64,000 nt of DNA, taken from Tsukamurella ocularis (GTDB lineage Bacteria > Actinomycetota > Actinomycetes > Mycobacteriales > Mycobacteriaceae). The notes beneath the pieces were generated by a model, which made no database searches, was not told the origin of the DNA, and worked only from the letters and a program-made list of their open reading frames with translations. The position numbers and the translations under genes were made by a program. Position 1 is the stretch's first letter. Each line of letters starts with the position of its first letter. The DNA is taken from the NCBI RefSeq assembly GCF_024807615.1, contig NZ_JANUCJ010000004.1:186001-250000 (forward strand). Reading direction: 5' to 3'. Below, piece by piece: positions 42,842 to 52,628 of the stretch.

Positions 42842-43306
42842 TCACCGTACGTCGACGAATGTGATGCGCACGCTGATCGGATCGGAGGCGAGGGCCTGGA
42901 ATGCCGACGTGGTGATCCCTGCGAGTGCCGCGCTCGGTGCGAACGACCGCGTGCGAGCGTGGGTGTCGTCCTCCGGCCGGAACTCCGCCGTGCCGGTTCG
43001 CCAGGTCCCGCCCTGCAGTATCCGGACCTCGGGATCGGCGGTCACGTTCAGTGCCCAGCCGGACCGCCGGCCGTGCTGGCTGACGACCCAGGCGCCTTCG
43101 GCATCGAACGTCGCCGCGACCGGCACCGCGCGGGGCGCGCCGCTCTTCCGTCCCCGGGTTTCCAGGGTGGTCGCGAGCGACGTGCGCACGCCGAGTCGCC
43201 GCAATCCGCTCACGATCGGATTCGCGATGTATCGCCCGATCAGCCTCTCGCGCTGGAATTTCCGGATCGCACGTTGCTGCGCACTCGGATCTGGACGTCG
43301 TGGCAT
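42842..43306 (-). CDS. Deazaflavin (F420)-dependent nitroreductase-family protein
   Basis: A 154-residue protein of the DUF385/Ddn family: TRGRKSGAPRAVPVAATFDAEGAWVVSQHG is the F420-binding beta-barrel strand pair, and GWALNVTADPEVRIL is the conserved core. These small split-barrel enzymes bind coenzyme F420 and reduce quinones, nitro compounds or other acceptors. The gene is followed at its 5' side by an interrupted 28-bp palindrome (43334-43361), suggesting TetR control. It converges on the TetR gene. Confidence 0.85.
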   Translation of the reverse strand: MPRRPDPSAQQRAIRKFQRERLIGRYIANPIVSGLRRLGVRTSLATTLETRGRKSGAPRAVPVAATFDAEGAWVVSQHGRRSGWALNVTADPEVRILQGGTWRTGTAEFRPEDDTHARTRSFAPSAALAGITTSAFQALASDPISVRITFVDVR

Positions 43307-43333
43307 GGTGGCCCTCTCGATCGGTGTCGTCCC

Positions 43334-43361
43334 GCTAGGTAAACCATACGGTCTACCTAGC
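43334..43361. promoter_or_regulatory. 28-bp interrupted palindrome, TetR-type operator
   Basis: Outer arms GCTAGGTA/TACCTAGC are perfect, and the core ACCATACGGT matches the TetR half-site pattern of KstR-like operators. It lies 28 bp upstream of the deazaflavin reductase start. The regulator is not identified. Confidence 0.65.
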
Positions 43362-43368
43362 GCGCCCG

Positions 43369-43986
43369 CTACTGGAGGCGGAACCGCAGGGTCGCGATCA
43401 CGTCGTCCAGGGCCTCGGTGAGCACGCGCACCCGGTCGGCGGGGCCGGGTGCGGCGAGCGCTCGGTGCCGGTCGGCATCGGCCAGCGGCAGTGCCCGGGC
43501 GAGGTAGTAGCTTCGCTCCACAGGGTTCTCGGGGAGCTTCAGCTTCGGCCAGGCGCGAGGCCTGCCTCCCTCGCTGCGGGCGAGTCGCGCTGCGAGTCTT
43601 TCGATCTCGTTGCGTCTGCCGAGCAGTGGAATGAGGTCGACGGCGGGCTGTACCTCGTCCGGCCAGCTCTCCGCCTCGGCGAGGGGGTAGGGATCGTCGG
43701 GCAGCCAGCCCGTGACCCGGATGCGGTCCGTGCCCTGGCAGATCAGCGTGAACTCGCCGCCCGGGCGGCGCACGTACCGGTCGATGAGTGCCACGGTGCC
43801 GATATCCGTGCGCACGTCGCCGCCGCCCACCTCGCTGCCGCGTTCGATGAGGACCACGCCGAACCGGCCGTCGGTCGCGAGGCACTGCTCCACCATCCGC
43901 CGATATCGCGGCTCGAAGACGCGCAGCGGCAGCTCCTCGCCGGGCAGGAGTACGGCGCCGAGCGGGAACATCGGCAGTTCGGTCAC
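43369..43986 (-). CDS. Lon N-terminal (LON) domain protein
   Basis: A 205-residue stand-alone LON substrate-binding domain: ELPMFPLGAVLLPGEELPLRVFEPRYRRMVEQCL, then FGVVLIERGSEVGGGD, GTVALIDRYV and GEFTLICQGTDRIRVTGW, the usual LON strands. There is no AAA or protease domain, as in the widespread short Lon-domain proteins of actinobacteria. A role in protein binding or quality control is assumed. The start is a GTG at 43986, 38 bp from the divergent maleylpyruvate-isomerase-like gene. Confidence 0.85.
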   Translation of the reverse strand: MTELPMFPLGAVLLPGEELPLRVFEPRYRRMVEQCLATDGRFGVVLIERGSEVGGGDVRTDIGTVALIDRYVRRPGGEFTLICQGTDRIRVTGWLPDDPYPLAEAESWPDEVQPAVDLIPLLGRRNEIERLAARLARSEGGRPRAWPKLKLPENPVERSYYLARALPLADADRHRALAAPGPADRVRVLTEALDDVIATLRFRLQ

Positions 43987-44023
43987 CGCTACAGCATGCA
44001 CTGCGGGCGGTATCGTCGCGGCC

Positions 44024-44773
44024 ATGACGGCCCCGAACGACTGGTTGGCAGCCCTGGAGCGGGACGGTAGCGCGGTCGCCGCCACCCCGCCGGAGCGGCT
44101 GGCCCTCGACGTCCCGAGCTGCCCCGGGTGGACGGTGCGCGACCTCATCGTGCATCTCGGCGGAGTCCATCGCTGGGCCGCGACCTTCCTCGCCGAGGGC
44201 CCGGATTCGACGAACCGGTTCGCGCCGATCGAGGACGACGCCCCGGCGGGGGCGGCCGTGACCGCCTGGTACCGCGACCGCCTCGACGGCCTGCTGGCCG
44301 AGCTGCGCCGCCACGACCCGGACGCGCCGGCCCGCGCTTTCACCGGCCGCGCCACCGCCGGCTTCTGGATGCGACGCCAGGCCCACGAGACCGCCGTGCA
44401 CCGCTGGGACGCCGAGAACTCCTGGAACGCAGCGCGACCCGTCGAATCCGTGCTCGCCGGGGACGGGATCGAGGAGTGGGCCCAGGTGTTCGCCGGACGG
44501 TTCCTGGCTCGCGGCCCCGGGCTACCGGACGGGCTGGTCGGGCGGACCGTCCACCTGCACGGCACCGACCGCGACGACGCGGAATGGACCCTCACGCTCG
44601 CGCGGGAGTCGATCGCCGTCGAGCGCGGGCACGCGAAGGGAGACGTCGCGCTCCGCAGTGCCACGTCGGACCTGTACCTCGCGCTGTGGCGGCGGGTGCC
44701 GCTCGCCGAGCTTGAGATCTTCGGCGACGCCAGCGTCGCCGCGGCATTGCTGGACGCGGTTCAGGTCACGTAA
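44024..44773 (+). CDS. Maleylpyruvate isomerase family mycothiol-dependent protein, copy 1
   Basis: A 249-residue DinB/MPI-fold protein with the family motif SCPGWTVRDLIVHLGGVHRWA (metal histidines H44, H49), FWMRRQAHETAVHRWDAE (further histidines) and the C-terminal SCP2-like half WTLTLARESIAVERGHAKGDVALRSATSDLYLALWRR. Members use mycothiol as cofactor or thiol donor. The substrate is unknown. A paralogue lies at 46085. It is divergent from the LON-domain gene. Confidence 0.85.
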   Translation: MTAPNDWLAALERDGSAVAATPPERLALDVPSCPGWTVRDLIVHLGGVHRWAATFLAEGPDSTNRFAPIEDDAPAGAAVTAWYRDRLDGLLAELRRHDPDAPARAFTGRATAGFWMRRQAHETAVHRWDAENSWNAARPVESVLAGDGIEEWAQVFAGRFLARGPGLPDGLVGRTVHLHGTDRDDAEWTLTLARESIAVERGHAKGDVALRSATSDLYLALWRRVPLAELEIFGDASVAAALLDAVQVT

Positions 44774-44823
44774 CCTGGAGCGATGACGAATCATGGAAGG
44801 GGCGCCACGCCTCACACCGTCTG

Positions 44824-45339
44824 ATGGCCGAGCTGCGGGTGAAGTCCCGCTCCGAACTGCGCCGCACACGGCGGCGCCAGGGTCACTCCTGTTGGGATCA
44901 CCTCATCGTCGCCCCGCTCTGGGCGCAGCACGGCGCGAACCTCGGCACCCTGCTGCGGACCTGCGACGCCGTCGGCGCGTGTATGGCGGTCCCGTCGCAC
45001 GACTGGGTGAAGAACGCACTGCGCAAGGGCAATACCCTGCCCGGGCCCAGTTGCATCCACCGCGTCGGCAACCCGCAGAACTGGCTGCTGAAGCAGCGCG
45101 AATGCGGCTCGCGCATCATCGGGGTGGAGCTGGCCGAGGGTGCCACGCGCTTGGGCGACCTCCCGCCCGCGCGGGAGCGCACCGTCGTCGTGCTGGGCCA
45201 CGAGTTCTCCGGGATCCCGAGCGACACCCTGCATCTGCTGGACGAGGCCGTCGAGATCCCCATGATCGGGCGGGGCGCGAGCCTCAACGTCGCGGTCGCC
45301 GGTTCGCTCGTGCTGTACCGCCTCGCGGGCCTGGCCTGA
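44824..45339 (+). CDS. SpoU/TrmH-family RNA methyltransferase
   Basis: A 171-residue protein with the knotted SPOUT fold: NLGTLLRTCDAVGA (motif 1 with the catalytic arginine), VVVLGHEFSGIP (motif 2) and IPMIGRGASLNVAVAGSLVLY (motif 3 forming the SAM-binding trefoil knot). It has no N-terminal substrate-recruiting domain, so it resembles short TrmH/TrmL-type enzymes methylating tRNA 2'-O positions. The specific nucleotide is unknown. The ATG lies just after the upstream gene's stop. Confidence 0.9.
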   Translation: MAELRVKSRSELRRTRRRQGHSCWDHLIVAPLWAQHGANLGTLLRTCDAVGACMAVPSHDWVKNALRKGNTLPGPSCIHRVGNPQNWLLKQRECGSRIIGVELAEGATRLGDLPPARERTVVVLGHEFSGIPSDTLHLLDEAVEIPMIGRGASLNVAVAGSLVLYRLAGLA

Positions 45340-45351
45340 AGGACGCTGGCG

Positions 45352-45963
45352 TCAGCGGGTCCGCAGCGCGCGGAGCACCGTATCGACCTGTCCCCGGGCC
45401 TCCGCATTGCCCTTGTTCGAGCCGCCGAGGAAGTAGGAGGTGGGCGTCGTACCGACGACGATGACCGTGAACCAGTCCGTTTCCGGCCCGCCGGGCCCGT
45501 CCGGGATGTTGACGTTGAGATCCACTCGTGTGCCCTTCACGCCGCCGATGACGACCGGGGTGAGTCTCCGGTCCGCCGTGGTGCGCGGCGAGGGCGCCGT
45601 GCGATCCGGGAACCGGCAGAGGGAGAACGCCAGCGCCATCGCGGCGGTGTCGTGGCTGTCCGGGCTCACCCGCAGGCGGCCGACCTCGACGAGGTTCATC
45701 ACGCGCCCGCCCGGCGAATACCGGGCCGCGGCCGTCGTCTCGGCGCCACGGGAGCCGCCGGTGCCGAGCTGCCAGTCCTGGACCAGGGCAGCGGGAAAGG
45801 TGAGCGGTGCGGTGCCGAACAGCCCGCCGGCCGTGGAGGGTGCACCGACGGAGGGGGACGGCGAGCAGCTGACGGCGTTCGGTTCCGCCTGCGCGGCACC
45901 GGGTACGGCGACACAGGCGATCGCCGTGGCTGCGGCCGAAGCGACGAGCTTGCGGACGGACAT
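45352..45963 (-). CDS. Secreted protein of unknown function
   Basis: A 203-residue protein with a clear signal peptide (basic MSVRK, hydrophobic stretch to about residue 24, then AQA cleavage). The mature part has two cysteines (CSPSPSVG and LCRFPD), glycine-rich strands (GGVKGTRVDLNVNIPDG) and a WFTVIVVGTTPTSYF segment. I do not recognise a family with confidence. It would be exported to the cell wall or medium. Two interlocking inverted repeats lie just upstream. Confidence 0.7.
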   Translation of the reverse strand: MSVRKLVASAAATAIACVAVPGAAQAEPNAVSCSPSPSVGAPSTAGGLFGTAPLTFPAALVQDWQLGTGGSRGAETTAAARYSPGGRVMNLVEVGRLRVSPDSHDTAAMALAFSLCRFPDRTAPSPRTTADRRLTPVVIGGVKGTRVDLNVNIPDGPGGPETDWFTVIVVGTTPTSYFLGGSNKGNAEARGQVDTVLRALRTR

Positions 45964-45978
45964 GTGACCCCGATTCCC

Positions 45979-46016
45979 GATATGGTGAATATCAAATTCG
46001 ACATTATCATCGAATT
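45979..46016. promoter_or_regulatory. Two inverted repeats before the secreted protein gene
   Basis: GATAT-GGTGA-ATATC (45979-45993) and AATTCGA-N8-TCGAATT (45995-46016) occupy an AT-rich patch between divergent genes. They could bind a regulator or be promoter elements. Confidence 0.4.
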
Positions 46017-46084
46017 CTCGATGCACAGTGGAGAATCATGGTTGTCGGGCACAACGTTCGGGCGCCGCTCGTAGGGTGCAGTGC

Positions 46085-46825
46085 ATGACTGCTCAGGCTT
46101 GGCTCGACTCGATCGCCGCCGACGGTGCCCGCATCGCCGCGATCGACCCCGCGCACCTCGCGCACCCCGTCCCCAGCTGCCCCGGGTGGACGGTGCGCGA
46201 CGGCATCGTCCACACCGCCGGCGCCCACCGCTGGGCCACCGCCTTCCTGCAGGCGGGACCGGATTCGAAGGAGCGCTTCATCCCCGACGTCTCCGACGCG
46301 CCCGACGGCGACGCGGTCCTCGGGTGGTACGCGGGCGTCAACGCCGCACTGCTCGACGAGTTGCGCCGGCACGAGCCCGACGAGCCCGCGCGCGCCTTCA
46401 TCGGCCGCACCGTCGCCGCGTTCTGGATGCGCCGGATGACGCAGGAGGTCTCCATCCACCGCTGGGACCTGCAGAACTCGCTGCCCGACGGTGCCGAGCC
46501 CCTCCCGGCGTGGACCGCCGCCGACGGCATCACCGAACTGACGCAGATGCAGATCCCGCTCATCGTCGGTAAGAAGGGGCTGCCCGACGCACTCGCGGGG
46601 AAGCTGATCGCGATCGAGGCGACCGACACGGGGGACTGGTGGACGCTACGGCTGCGCGCCGACGGCATCGACGTCCTCGATGCGCCAGTGCCGGCGGACC
46701 TGACGCTGCGCGGCACCGCGTCGGACCTGGACCTGGTGCTCTGGCGCAGGGTCGAGGCCGGCACCGTCGAGCTGGACGGCGATCGATCCATCCTCGACGG
46801 GTTGCTCGAAGTGGTGATCATCTGA
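46085..46825 (+). CDS. Maleylpyruvate isomerase family mycothiol-dependent protein, copy 2
   Basis: A 246-residue paralogue of the protein at 44024, sharing SCPGWTVRD, AHRWATAFLQAGPDSKERF, FWMRRMTQEVSIHRWD and a C-terminal LTLRGTASDLDLVLWRR. The identical layout shows local duplication with a few genes in between. An in-frame -10-like TAGGGT about 9 nt upstream suggests a leaderless start at the ATG 46085. The substrate is unknown. A terminator hairpin follows. Confidence 0.85.
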   Translation: MTAQAWLDSIAADGARIAAIDPAHLAHPVPSCPGWTVRDGIVHTAGAHRWATAFLQAGPDSKERFIPDVSDAPDGDAVLGWYAGVNAALLDELRRHEPDEPARAFIGRTVAAFWMRRMTQEVSIHRWDLQNSLPDGAEPLPAWTAADGITELTQMQIPLIVGKKGLPDALAGKLIAIEATDTGDWWTLRLRADGIDVLDAPVPADLTLRGTASDLDLVLWRRVEAGTVELDGDRSILDGLLEVVII

Positions 46826-46831
46826 CGGGAT

Positions 46832-46876
46832 CCTGCGGTGGATAGTGCCCGCTGAGCGGCGAAAATCCACCGCAGG
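46832..46876. terminator. Bidirectional terminator between convergent genes
   Basis: CCTGCGGTGGAT (46832-46843) pairs perfectly with 46865-46876 over a 21-nt loop that holds a small inner hairpin. It begins 6 bp after the upstream stop and ends 6 bp before the SRPBCC stop, so it serves both genes. Confidence 0.85.
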
Positions 46877-46882
46877 GCGCGG

Positions 46883-47332
46883 CTAGGAGCCGGGGCGCTC
46901 GAGGTACCGCTTCATATCGGCGAGGTCGGCCTCCACCGCTTTGCGCACTGTGCCGGTGAGGGGCTTGGTGAGCACGGCGAGGATGCGGCTGACCGTCGTG
47001 GCGGGCTCGCCGCCGAAGGTCATCGTGACGCGGGTGCCGACACCGTCGTCCTGGAAGCGGAACTCGGTGCGGTAGCGGACCCCGGGCCCGTCGGCCTCGA
47101 CCGTGTAGCCCGACGGGGCGTCGAACGCCGTGATCTCCATCTCCTCGGTGGCGGCGCGGCCGTACATGCGCCGCGTCTCGCGCCAGCGGGTGCCCTGACC
47201 GGTGCGGACGGCGGAGACGAACTCGACGTGTTCGATCCCGGACATCGTGGCAGGCGCGCTCTCGATGTCGGCGAACGCCTCGAAGACCGCGGCGCGGGGC
47301 GCGGCGATGACGATCGTGCTGGTGATCTGCAT
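46883..47332 (-). CDS. SRPBCC-fold (polyketide cyclase/START-like) protein
   Basis: A 149-residue helix-grip protein beginning ITSTIVIAAPRAAVFEAFADIESAPATMSGIEHVEF, the typical cyclase/dehydrase-2 start, with a long helix near the C-terminus (KPLTGTVRKAVEADLADMKRYLE). The fold binds hydrophobic ligands. It lies upstream of nrdF on the opposite strand; no functional link is known. Start ATG at 47332. Confidence 0.85.
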   Translation of the reverse strand: MQITSTIVIAAPRAAVFEAFADIESAPATMSGIEHVEFVSAVRTGQGTRWRETRRMYGRAATEEMEITAFDAPSGYTVEADGPGVRYRTEFRFQDDGVGTRVTMTFGGEPATTVSRILAVLTKPLTGTVRKAVEADLADMKRYLERPGS

Positions 47333-47384
47333 GCGCGGAGGCTACCCGGGGACTCCGACGCGCGACACGCCGAACTGGCGCGAT

Positions 47385-49157
<1,773 letters not shown>

Positions 49158-49238
49158 CGGTTCCGGCGGCGACATCCTGGGGATTCGTGCGCCGAAACCG
49201 CAGGGAACTGGGACAGTGGTGGGGAGGAACGGGGAGCG

Positions 49239-49475
49239 ATGTTGGAGATCAGGCCGAACTGCGAGTGCTGCGGGCGCGACCTCGCACCGGACGCGCGCGA
49301 CGTGCTCATCTGCACCTTCGAGTGCACGTGGTGCGCGGACTGCAACGACGAGAAGTTGCACGGCACGTGCCCCAACTGCGGCGGCGAGCTCGTCCGCCGC
49401 CCGATCCGACCCGCGGCCCTGCTCGAAGCCCATCCCGCCTCGACGGCCCGCGTCGTCAGCGAGACCTGCCGCTAG
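49239..49475 (+). CDS. DUF1272 cysteine-rich zinc-ribbon-like protein
   Basis: A 78-residue protein with seven clustered cysteines: NCECCGRDL, ICTFECTWCADC, GTCPNCGGEL. This spacing fits DUF1272, a small zinc-binding family often found in actinobacteria. It is probably cytoplasmic. No function is established. It converges on the carbonic anhydrase gene with 10 bp between stops. Confidence 0.85.
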   Translation: MLEIRPNCECCGRDLAPDARDVLICTFECTWCADCNDEKLHGTCPNCGGELVRRPIRPAALLEAHPASTARVVSETCR

Positions 49476-49485
49476 GTCTCCCGCC

Positions 49486-49980
49486 CTAGTCCGGCGCCAC
49501 CTCGCGCAGCCGGCCAGTGGCGACGTCGAAGACGAAGCCGCGCAACGACGTCGTGGACGGGATGAAGGGACTCGCCGCCACGCGCTTGAGCGACTGGCGC
49601 ACGTCGGTGTCCAGATCGGCGAAGGCCTCGGCCGCCCAGGCGGGCTTGATGCCGGTCTCGGCCAGGATGTCCGCCTTGAAGCCGTCGTCGGTGAACGTCA
49701 GCATGCCGCAGTCGGTGTGGTGGATCAGGATGATCTCGGTCGTGCCGAGCAGCCGCTGGCTGATCGCCAGCGAGCGGATCTGGTCCTCGGTGATCACACC
49801 GCCGGCGTTGCGGATGACGTGCGCCTCGCCCTCGTGAAGGCCGAGGACGCGGTAGACGTCGAGCCGGGCGTCCATGCAGGCGACGACCGCGACGTGTTTC
49901 GACGGTGGGAGGGGCAGCGGGCCGGAGAAGGCCGCGGCGTAGGCGTCGTTGTTCGCGAGTAGTTCATCGGTGACGGTCAT
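49486..49980 (-). CDS. Beta-carbonic anhydrase
   Basis: A 164-residue beta-class enzyme, matching Rv1284/CanA in size. Zinc ligands are C35 (ACMDAR), H88 and C91 (HHTDCGML), with the D37-R39 dyad. It interconverts CO2 and bicarbonate. The ATG at 49980 is preceded by unrelated sequence; a longer frame to 50016 lacks family similarity. It is followed by no obvious partner and lies next to the LigD-like gene on the same strand. Confidence 0.92.
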   Translation of the reverse strand: MTVTDELLANNDAYAAAFSGPLPLPPSKHVAVVACMDARLDVYRVLGLHEGEAHVIRNAGGVITEDQIRSLAISQRLLGTTEIILIHHTDCGMLTFTDDGFKADILAETGIKPAWAAEAFADLDTDVRQSLKRVAASPFIPSTTSLRGFVFDVATGRLREVAPD

Positions 49981-50034
49981 GGATCCATGGTCGATCGCGC
50001 ATGGGGCGCTGCCCACCGTTGCACTCCTGCTGCG

Positions 50035-50982
50035 TCAATCGGCGAGAGGGAGGTCGTCGCGGTCGGCCCACTCGACGAGCGTGTCCAGGGAGAAGGCCTC
50101 GTCGTCAATGGATGCGTGCAGGTCGCCGAGGTCCGTGAAGCGCGCCGGGAGGGTGCGGATGGTGAAGTCGTCGGGGTGCACGTCCGGCACCTCGTCCCAC
50201 GTGATCGGGGCGGAGGCGGTGGCGATCGGGGTGCCGCGCAGCGAGTACGCGCACGCGATCGTGTGATCGCGGGCGTTCTGGTTGTAGTCGAGGAACACGG
50301 CCGCGGGGTCGCGATCCTTACGCCACCACACGGTCGTGACGTCCGACGGTGCCCGGCGCTCCACCTCCCGGGCGAAGGCGAGGGCGCACCGTCGGACCTC
50401 CGAGAACGTCCAACGGGGCTCAATCCGCACATACACGTGCAGGCCGGAGCCGCCCGAGGTCTTCGGGAAGCCACGGATGCCGAGCTCGTCGAGCACCTCG
50501 TGCACCACGCCCGCGACCCGCTGCACGCGCTCCCATGAGCAGTCGGGCATCGGGTCGAGGTCGATCCGCCACTCGTCGGGATGGTCCAGATCGCCCGCGC
50601 GGCAGTTCCAGGGGTGGAACTCGACCGTCGACATCTGCGCCGCCCAGATCACCGAGCCGAGCTCCGTGACGACCACCTCGTCGGCGGTGCGGCCGAACCG
50701 CGGGAAGTAGATCTCCACCGTCTCGAGCCAGTCCGGCGCGCCGGCGGGGATCCGCTTCTGGTGCACCTTCGCCCCGTCGACGCCCTTGGGGTAGCGGTGC
50801 AGCATCGTCGGCCGATCGTGCAGCGCCCGGACGATGCCCGGGCCCACCGATTCGTAGTAGCGCACGACGTCGAGTTTCGTCGCGCCGATCTGCGGGAAGT
50901 ACACCCGCTCCGGGCTGGAGACGCGCACGACCCGATCACCGACGGTCAGTTCGATCGGCTCGCCGTGCGCGGAGGAGGCCAC
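50035..50982 (-). CDS. LigD-type polymerase/primase domain protein
   Basis: A 315-residue stand-alone polymerase of the archaeo-eukaryotic primase superfamily, related to the polymerase domain of NHEJ ligase D. Catalytic carboxylates D141 and D143 (RIDLDPMP) are present, with a third acidic residue in AVFLDYNQNARD, the template-binding RFPKTSGGSGLHVYV segment and the YPKGVDG/HQKRIP motif. It lacks the ligase and nuclease domains. Such proteins may extend or prime DNA ends in repair. GTG start at 50982. No ku gene is adjacent. Confidence 0.9.
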   Translation of the reverse strand: MASSAHGEPIELTVGDRVVRVSSPERVYFPQIGATKLDVVRYYESVGPGIVRALHDRPTMLHRYPKGVDGAKVHQKRIPAGAPDWLETVEIYFPRFGRTADEVVVTELGSVIWAAQMSTVEFHPWNCRAGDLDHPDEWRIDLDPMPDCSWERVQRVAGVVHEVLDELGIRGFPKTSGGSGLHVYVRIEPRWTFSEVRRCALAFAREVERRAPSDVTTVWWRKDRDPAAVFLDYNQNARDHTIACAYSLRGTPIATASAPITWDEVPDVHPDDFTIRTLPARFTDLGDLHASIDDEAFSLDTLVEWADRDDLPLAD

Positions 50983-51010
50983 GGCGCTGAGAGTACGCGC
51001 CCGGGCGGGA

Positions 51011-52534
51011 CTACGCGCCCAGGAAGCGGCCCAGCGGGCGCTTGCGCTTACCCGACGGGCGGCCCCTCACGACGCCCGCGACGACGTCCTCAGCGAACTT
51101 CTCCACCGTCTCCTGCGAGTCGGTCTTGTTCGTGCCGATGAAGCCGTTGGGGCCCCGCTTGATCCAGCCCGTGACGTACACGCCGGGGAGCGGCGCACCG
51201 TCGTCGCCGAGGACCCGGCCGGCCTCGTTCGGCAGCACCGCGCGGCGGTCGTCGAAGGGCAGGCCCGGCACCGGGACGCCCCGATAGCCGACGGAGGTGA
51301 ACACCATGCCGACGGGCAGGTCGATCGCCTCGCCGGTCACGGTGTGCTTCGCGTGCAGGACCAGGCCGTCGTCGGTGGCCTCGATCGACTCGGGCGTGGT
51401 GAGGAAGCGCAGTCGGATGCGGCGGGGCGCCTCCGACTGGGTCTCCAGCGACTCGAGGAGCTCCAGCTTGTGCCCGATCAGCTCGGAATCGCTGCCTGCG
51501 ACCAGGGTCTCGGCGACGTCGGGGTCCGGGTGCACGATGACGGTGCGTTCGTCGGCGAGGCCGAGCGCCTCCGGCAGGGTGAAGGCGGCGTGCTCGGGGC
51601 CGCGGCGGGCCACGATCACGACCTCCTCGACCTTCGACTCGCGCAGCGCGGCGAGGGCGGCGGGGGAGATGGTGGTGCCCTCGAGCTCCTCGGGATCGGC
51701 CGTGAGGATGCGGGCGGCGTCGAGCGCGACGTTGCCGTTGCCGATGACGACGATGCGGTCGTGCGTGAGATCGACCGCGTCGCCCTTGTGTTCGGGGTGG
51801 CCGTTGTACCAGGCGACGAAGTCGGTGGCGCTGCGGACGTTCGGCAGGTCCTCGCCGGTGATGCCCAGCTTCTTATCGGTGCTCGCGCCGACCGCGACGA
51901 CGATCGCGTCGTGGCGCTTCCGCAGTTCCTCGAGGCTGATGTCGCGCCCGATCTCGGTGTTCAGGTGGATCGTGAAGTTCGGGTCGGCGGCGACCTTGTC
52001 GAACAGGCCCGAGACCTTGCGGGTGCGGGTGTGGTCGGGGGCGACGCCGAACCGGGCCAGGCCGTAGGGCGTGGACAGCTTCTCGTAGACGTCGACGGTG
52101 ACGCCCGGGTAGCGCAGGAGCTCGTCGGCCGCGTACATCGCGGCCGGGCCGCTGCCGATCACGCCGACGCTGATGACGGTGCCCGACGGGATCGGGAGGA
52201 CCTTCGGCGGCACGGTGTGCGCCATCGGCGGTCGGCTGCGCTCCTGCGGGTTGGGGCCGCCGAGCGAGGAGTTGGCCGGGTCGGCGGCCGCGAGGACGCG
52301 GTTGAGCTCGATGTAGACCTTGTGCTCGTCCGGCAGGCGGTGCGCGGGGCCGATGGCGTCGACGGGGCACGCCGTCACGCAGGCGCCGCAGTCGACGCAG
52401 GTGGTGGGATCCACGTACAGCATCTCGGCCGTCGCGAAGCCCGGCTCATCGGGCGTCGGGTGGATGCAGTTCACCGGGCACGCGAAGGTGCACGAGGCGT
52501 CGCTGCAGCAGGACTGGGTGATGACGTGGGGCAT
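51011..52534 (-). CDS. fprB: Ferredoxin/ferredoxin-NADP reductase fusion FprB
   Basis: A 507-residue protein. Residues 1-100 are a 7Fe- or 8Fe-type ferredoxin with cysteines C9/C10, C15, C19, C46, C49, C52 and C56 (CVDCGACVTACP). Residues from about 118 form an adrenodoxin-reductase-like FAD/NADP part: VGVIGSGPAAMYAADELL (FAD) and VIGNGNVALDAARIL (NADP). The C-terminal GWIKRGPNGFIGTNKTDS is conserved. It transfers electrons from NADPH to the ferredoxin and on to oxygenases. It lies 94 bp after the diiron oxygenase gene and is probably its reductase. Confidence 0.93.
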   Translation of the reverse strand: MPHVITQSCCSDASCTFACPVNCIHPTPDEPGFATAEMLYVDPTTCVDCGACVTACPVDAIGPAHRLPDEHKVYIELNRVLAAADPANSSLGGPNPQERSRPPMAHTVPPKVLPIPSGTVISVGVIGSGPAAMYAADELLRYPGVTVDVYEKLSTPYGLARFGVAPDHTRTRKVSGLFDKVAADPNFTIHLNTEIGRDISLEELRKRHDAIVVAVGASTDKKLGITGEDLPNVRSATDFVAWYNGHPEHKGDAVDLTHDRIVVIGNGNVALDAARILTADPEELEGTTISPAALAALRESKVEEVVIVARRGPEHAAFTLPEALGLADERTVIVHPDPDVAETLVAGSDSELIGHKLELLESLETQSEAPRRIRLRFLTTPESIEATDDGLVLHAKHTVTGEAIDLPVGMVFTSVGYRGVPVPGLPFDDRRAVLPNEAGRVLGDDGAPLPGVYVTGWIKRGPNGFIGTNKTDSQETVEKFAEDVVAGVVRGRPSGKRKRPLGRFLGA

Positions 52535-52628
52535 CGAGGAGGCTCCTCCGGGGTGTTCGCATCCGGGCCCGGATACGGGTCCGGCTCGGCGGGTGACCGC
52601 CGAGCCGGATATTCGGGGTGGTTCGAGA

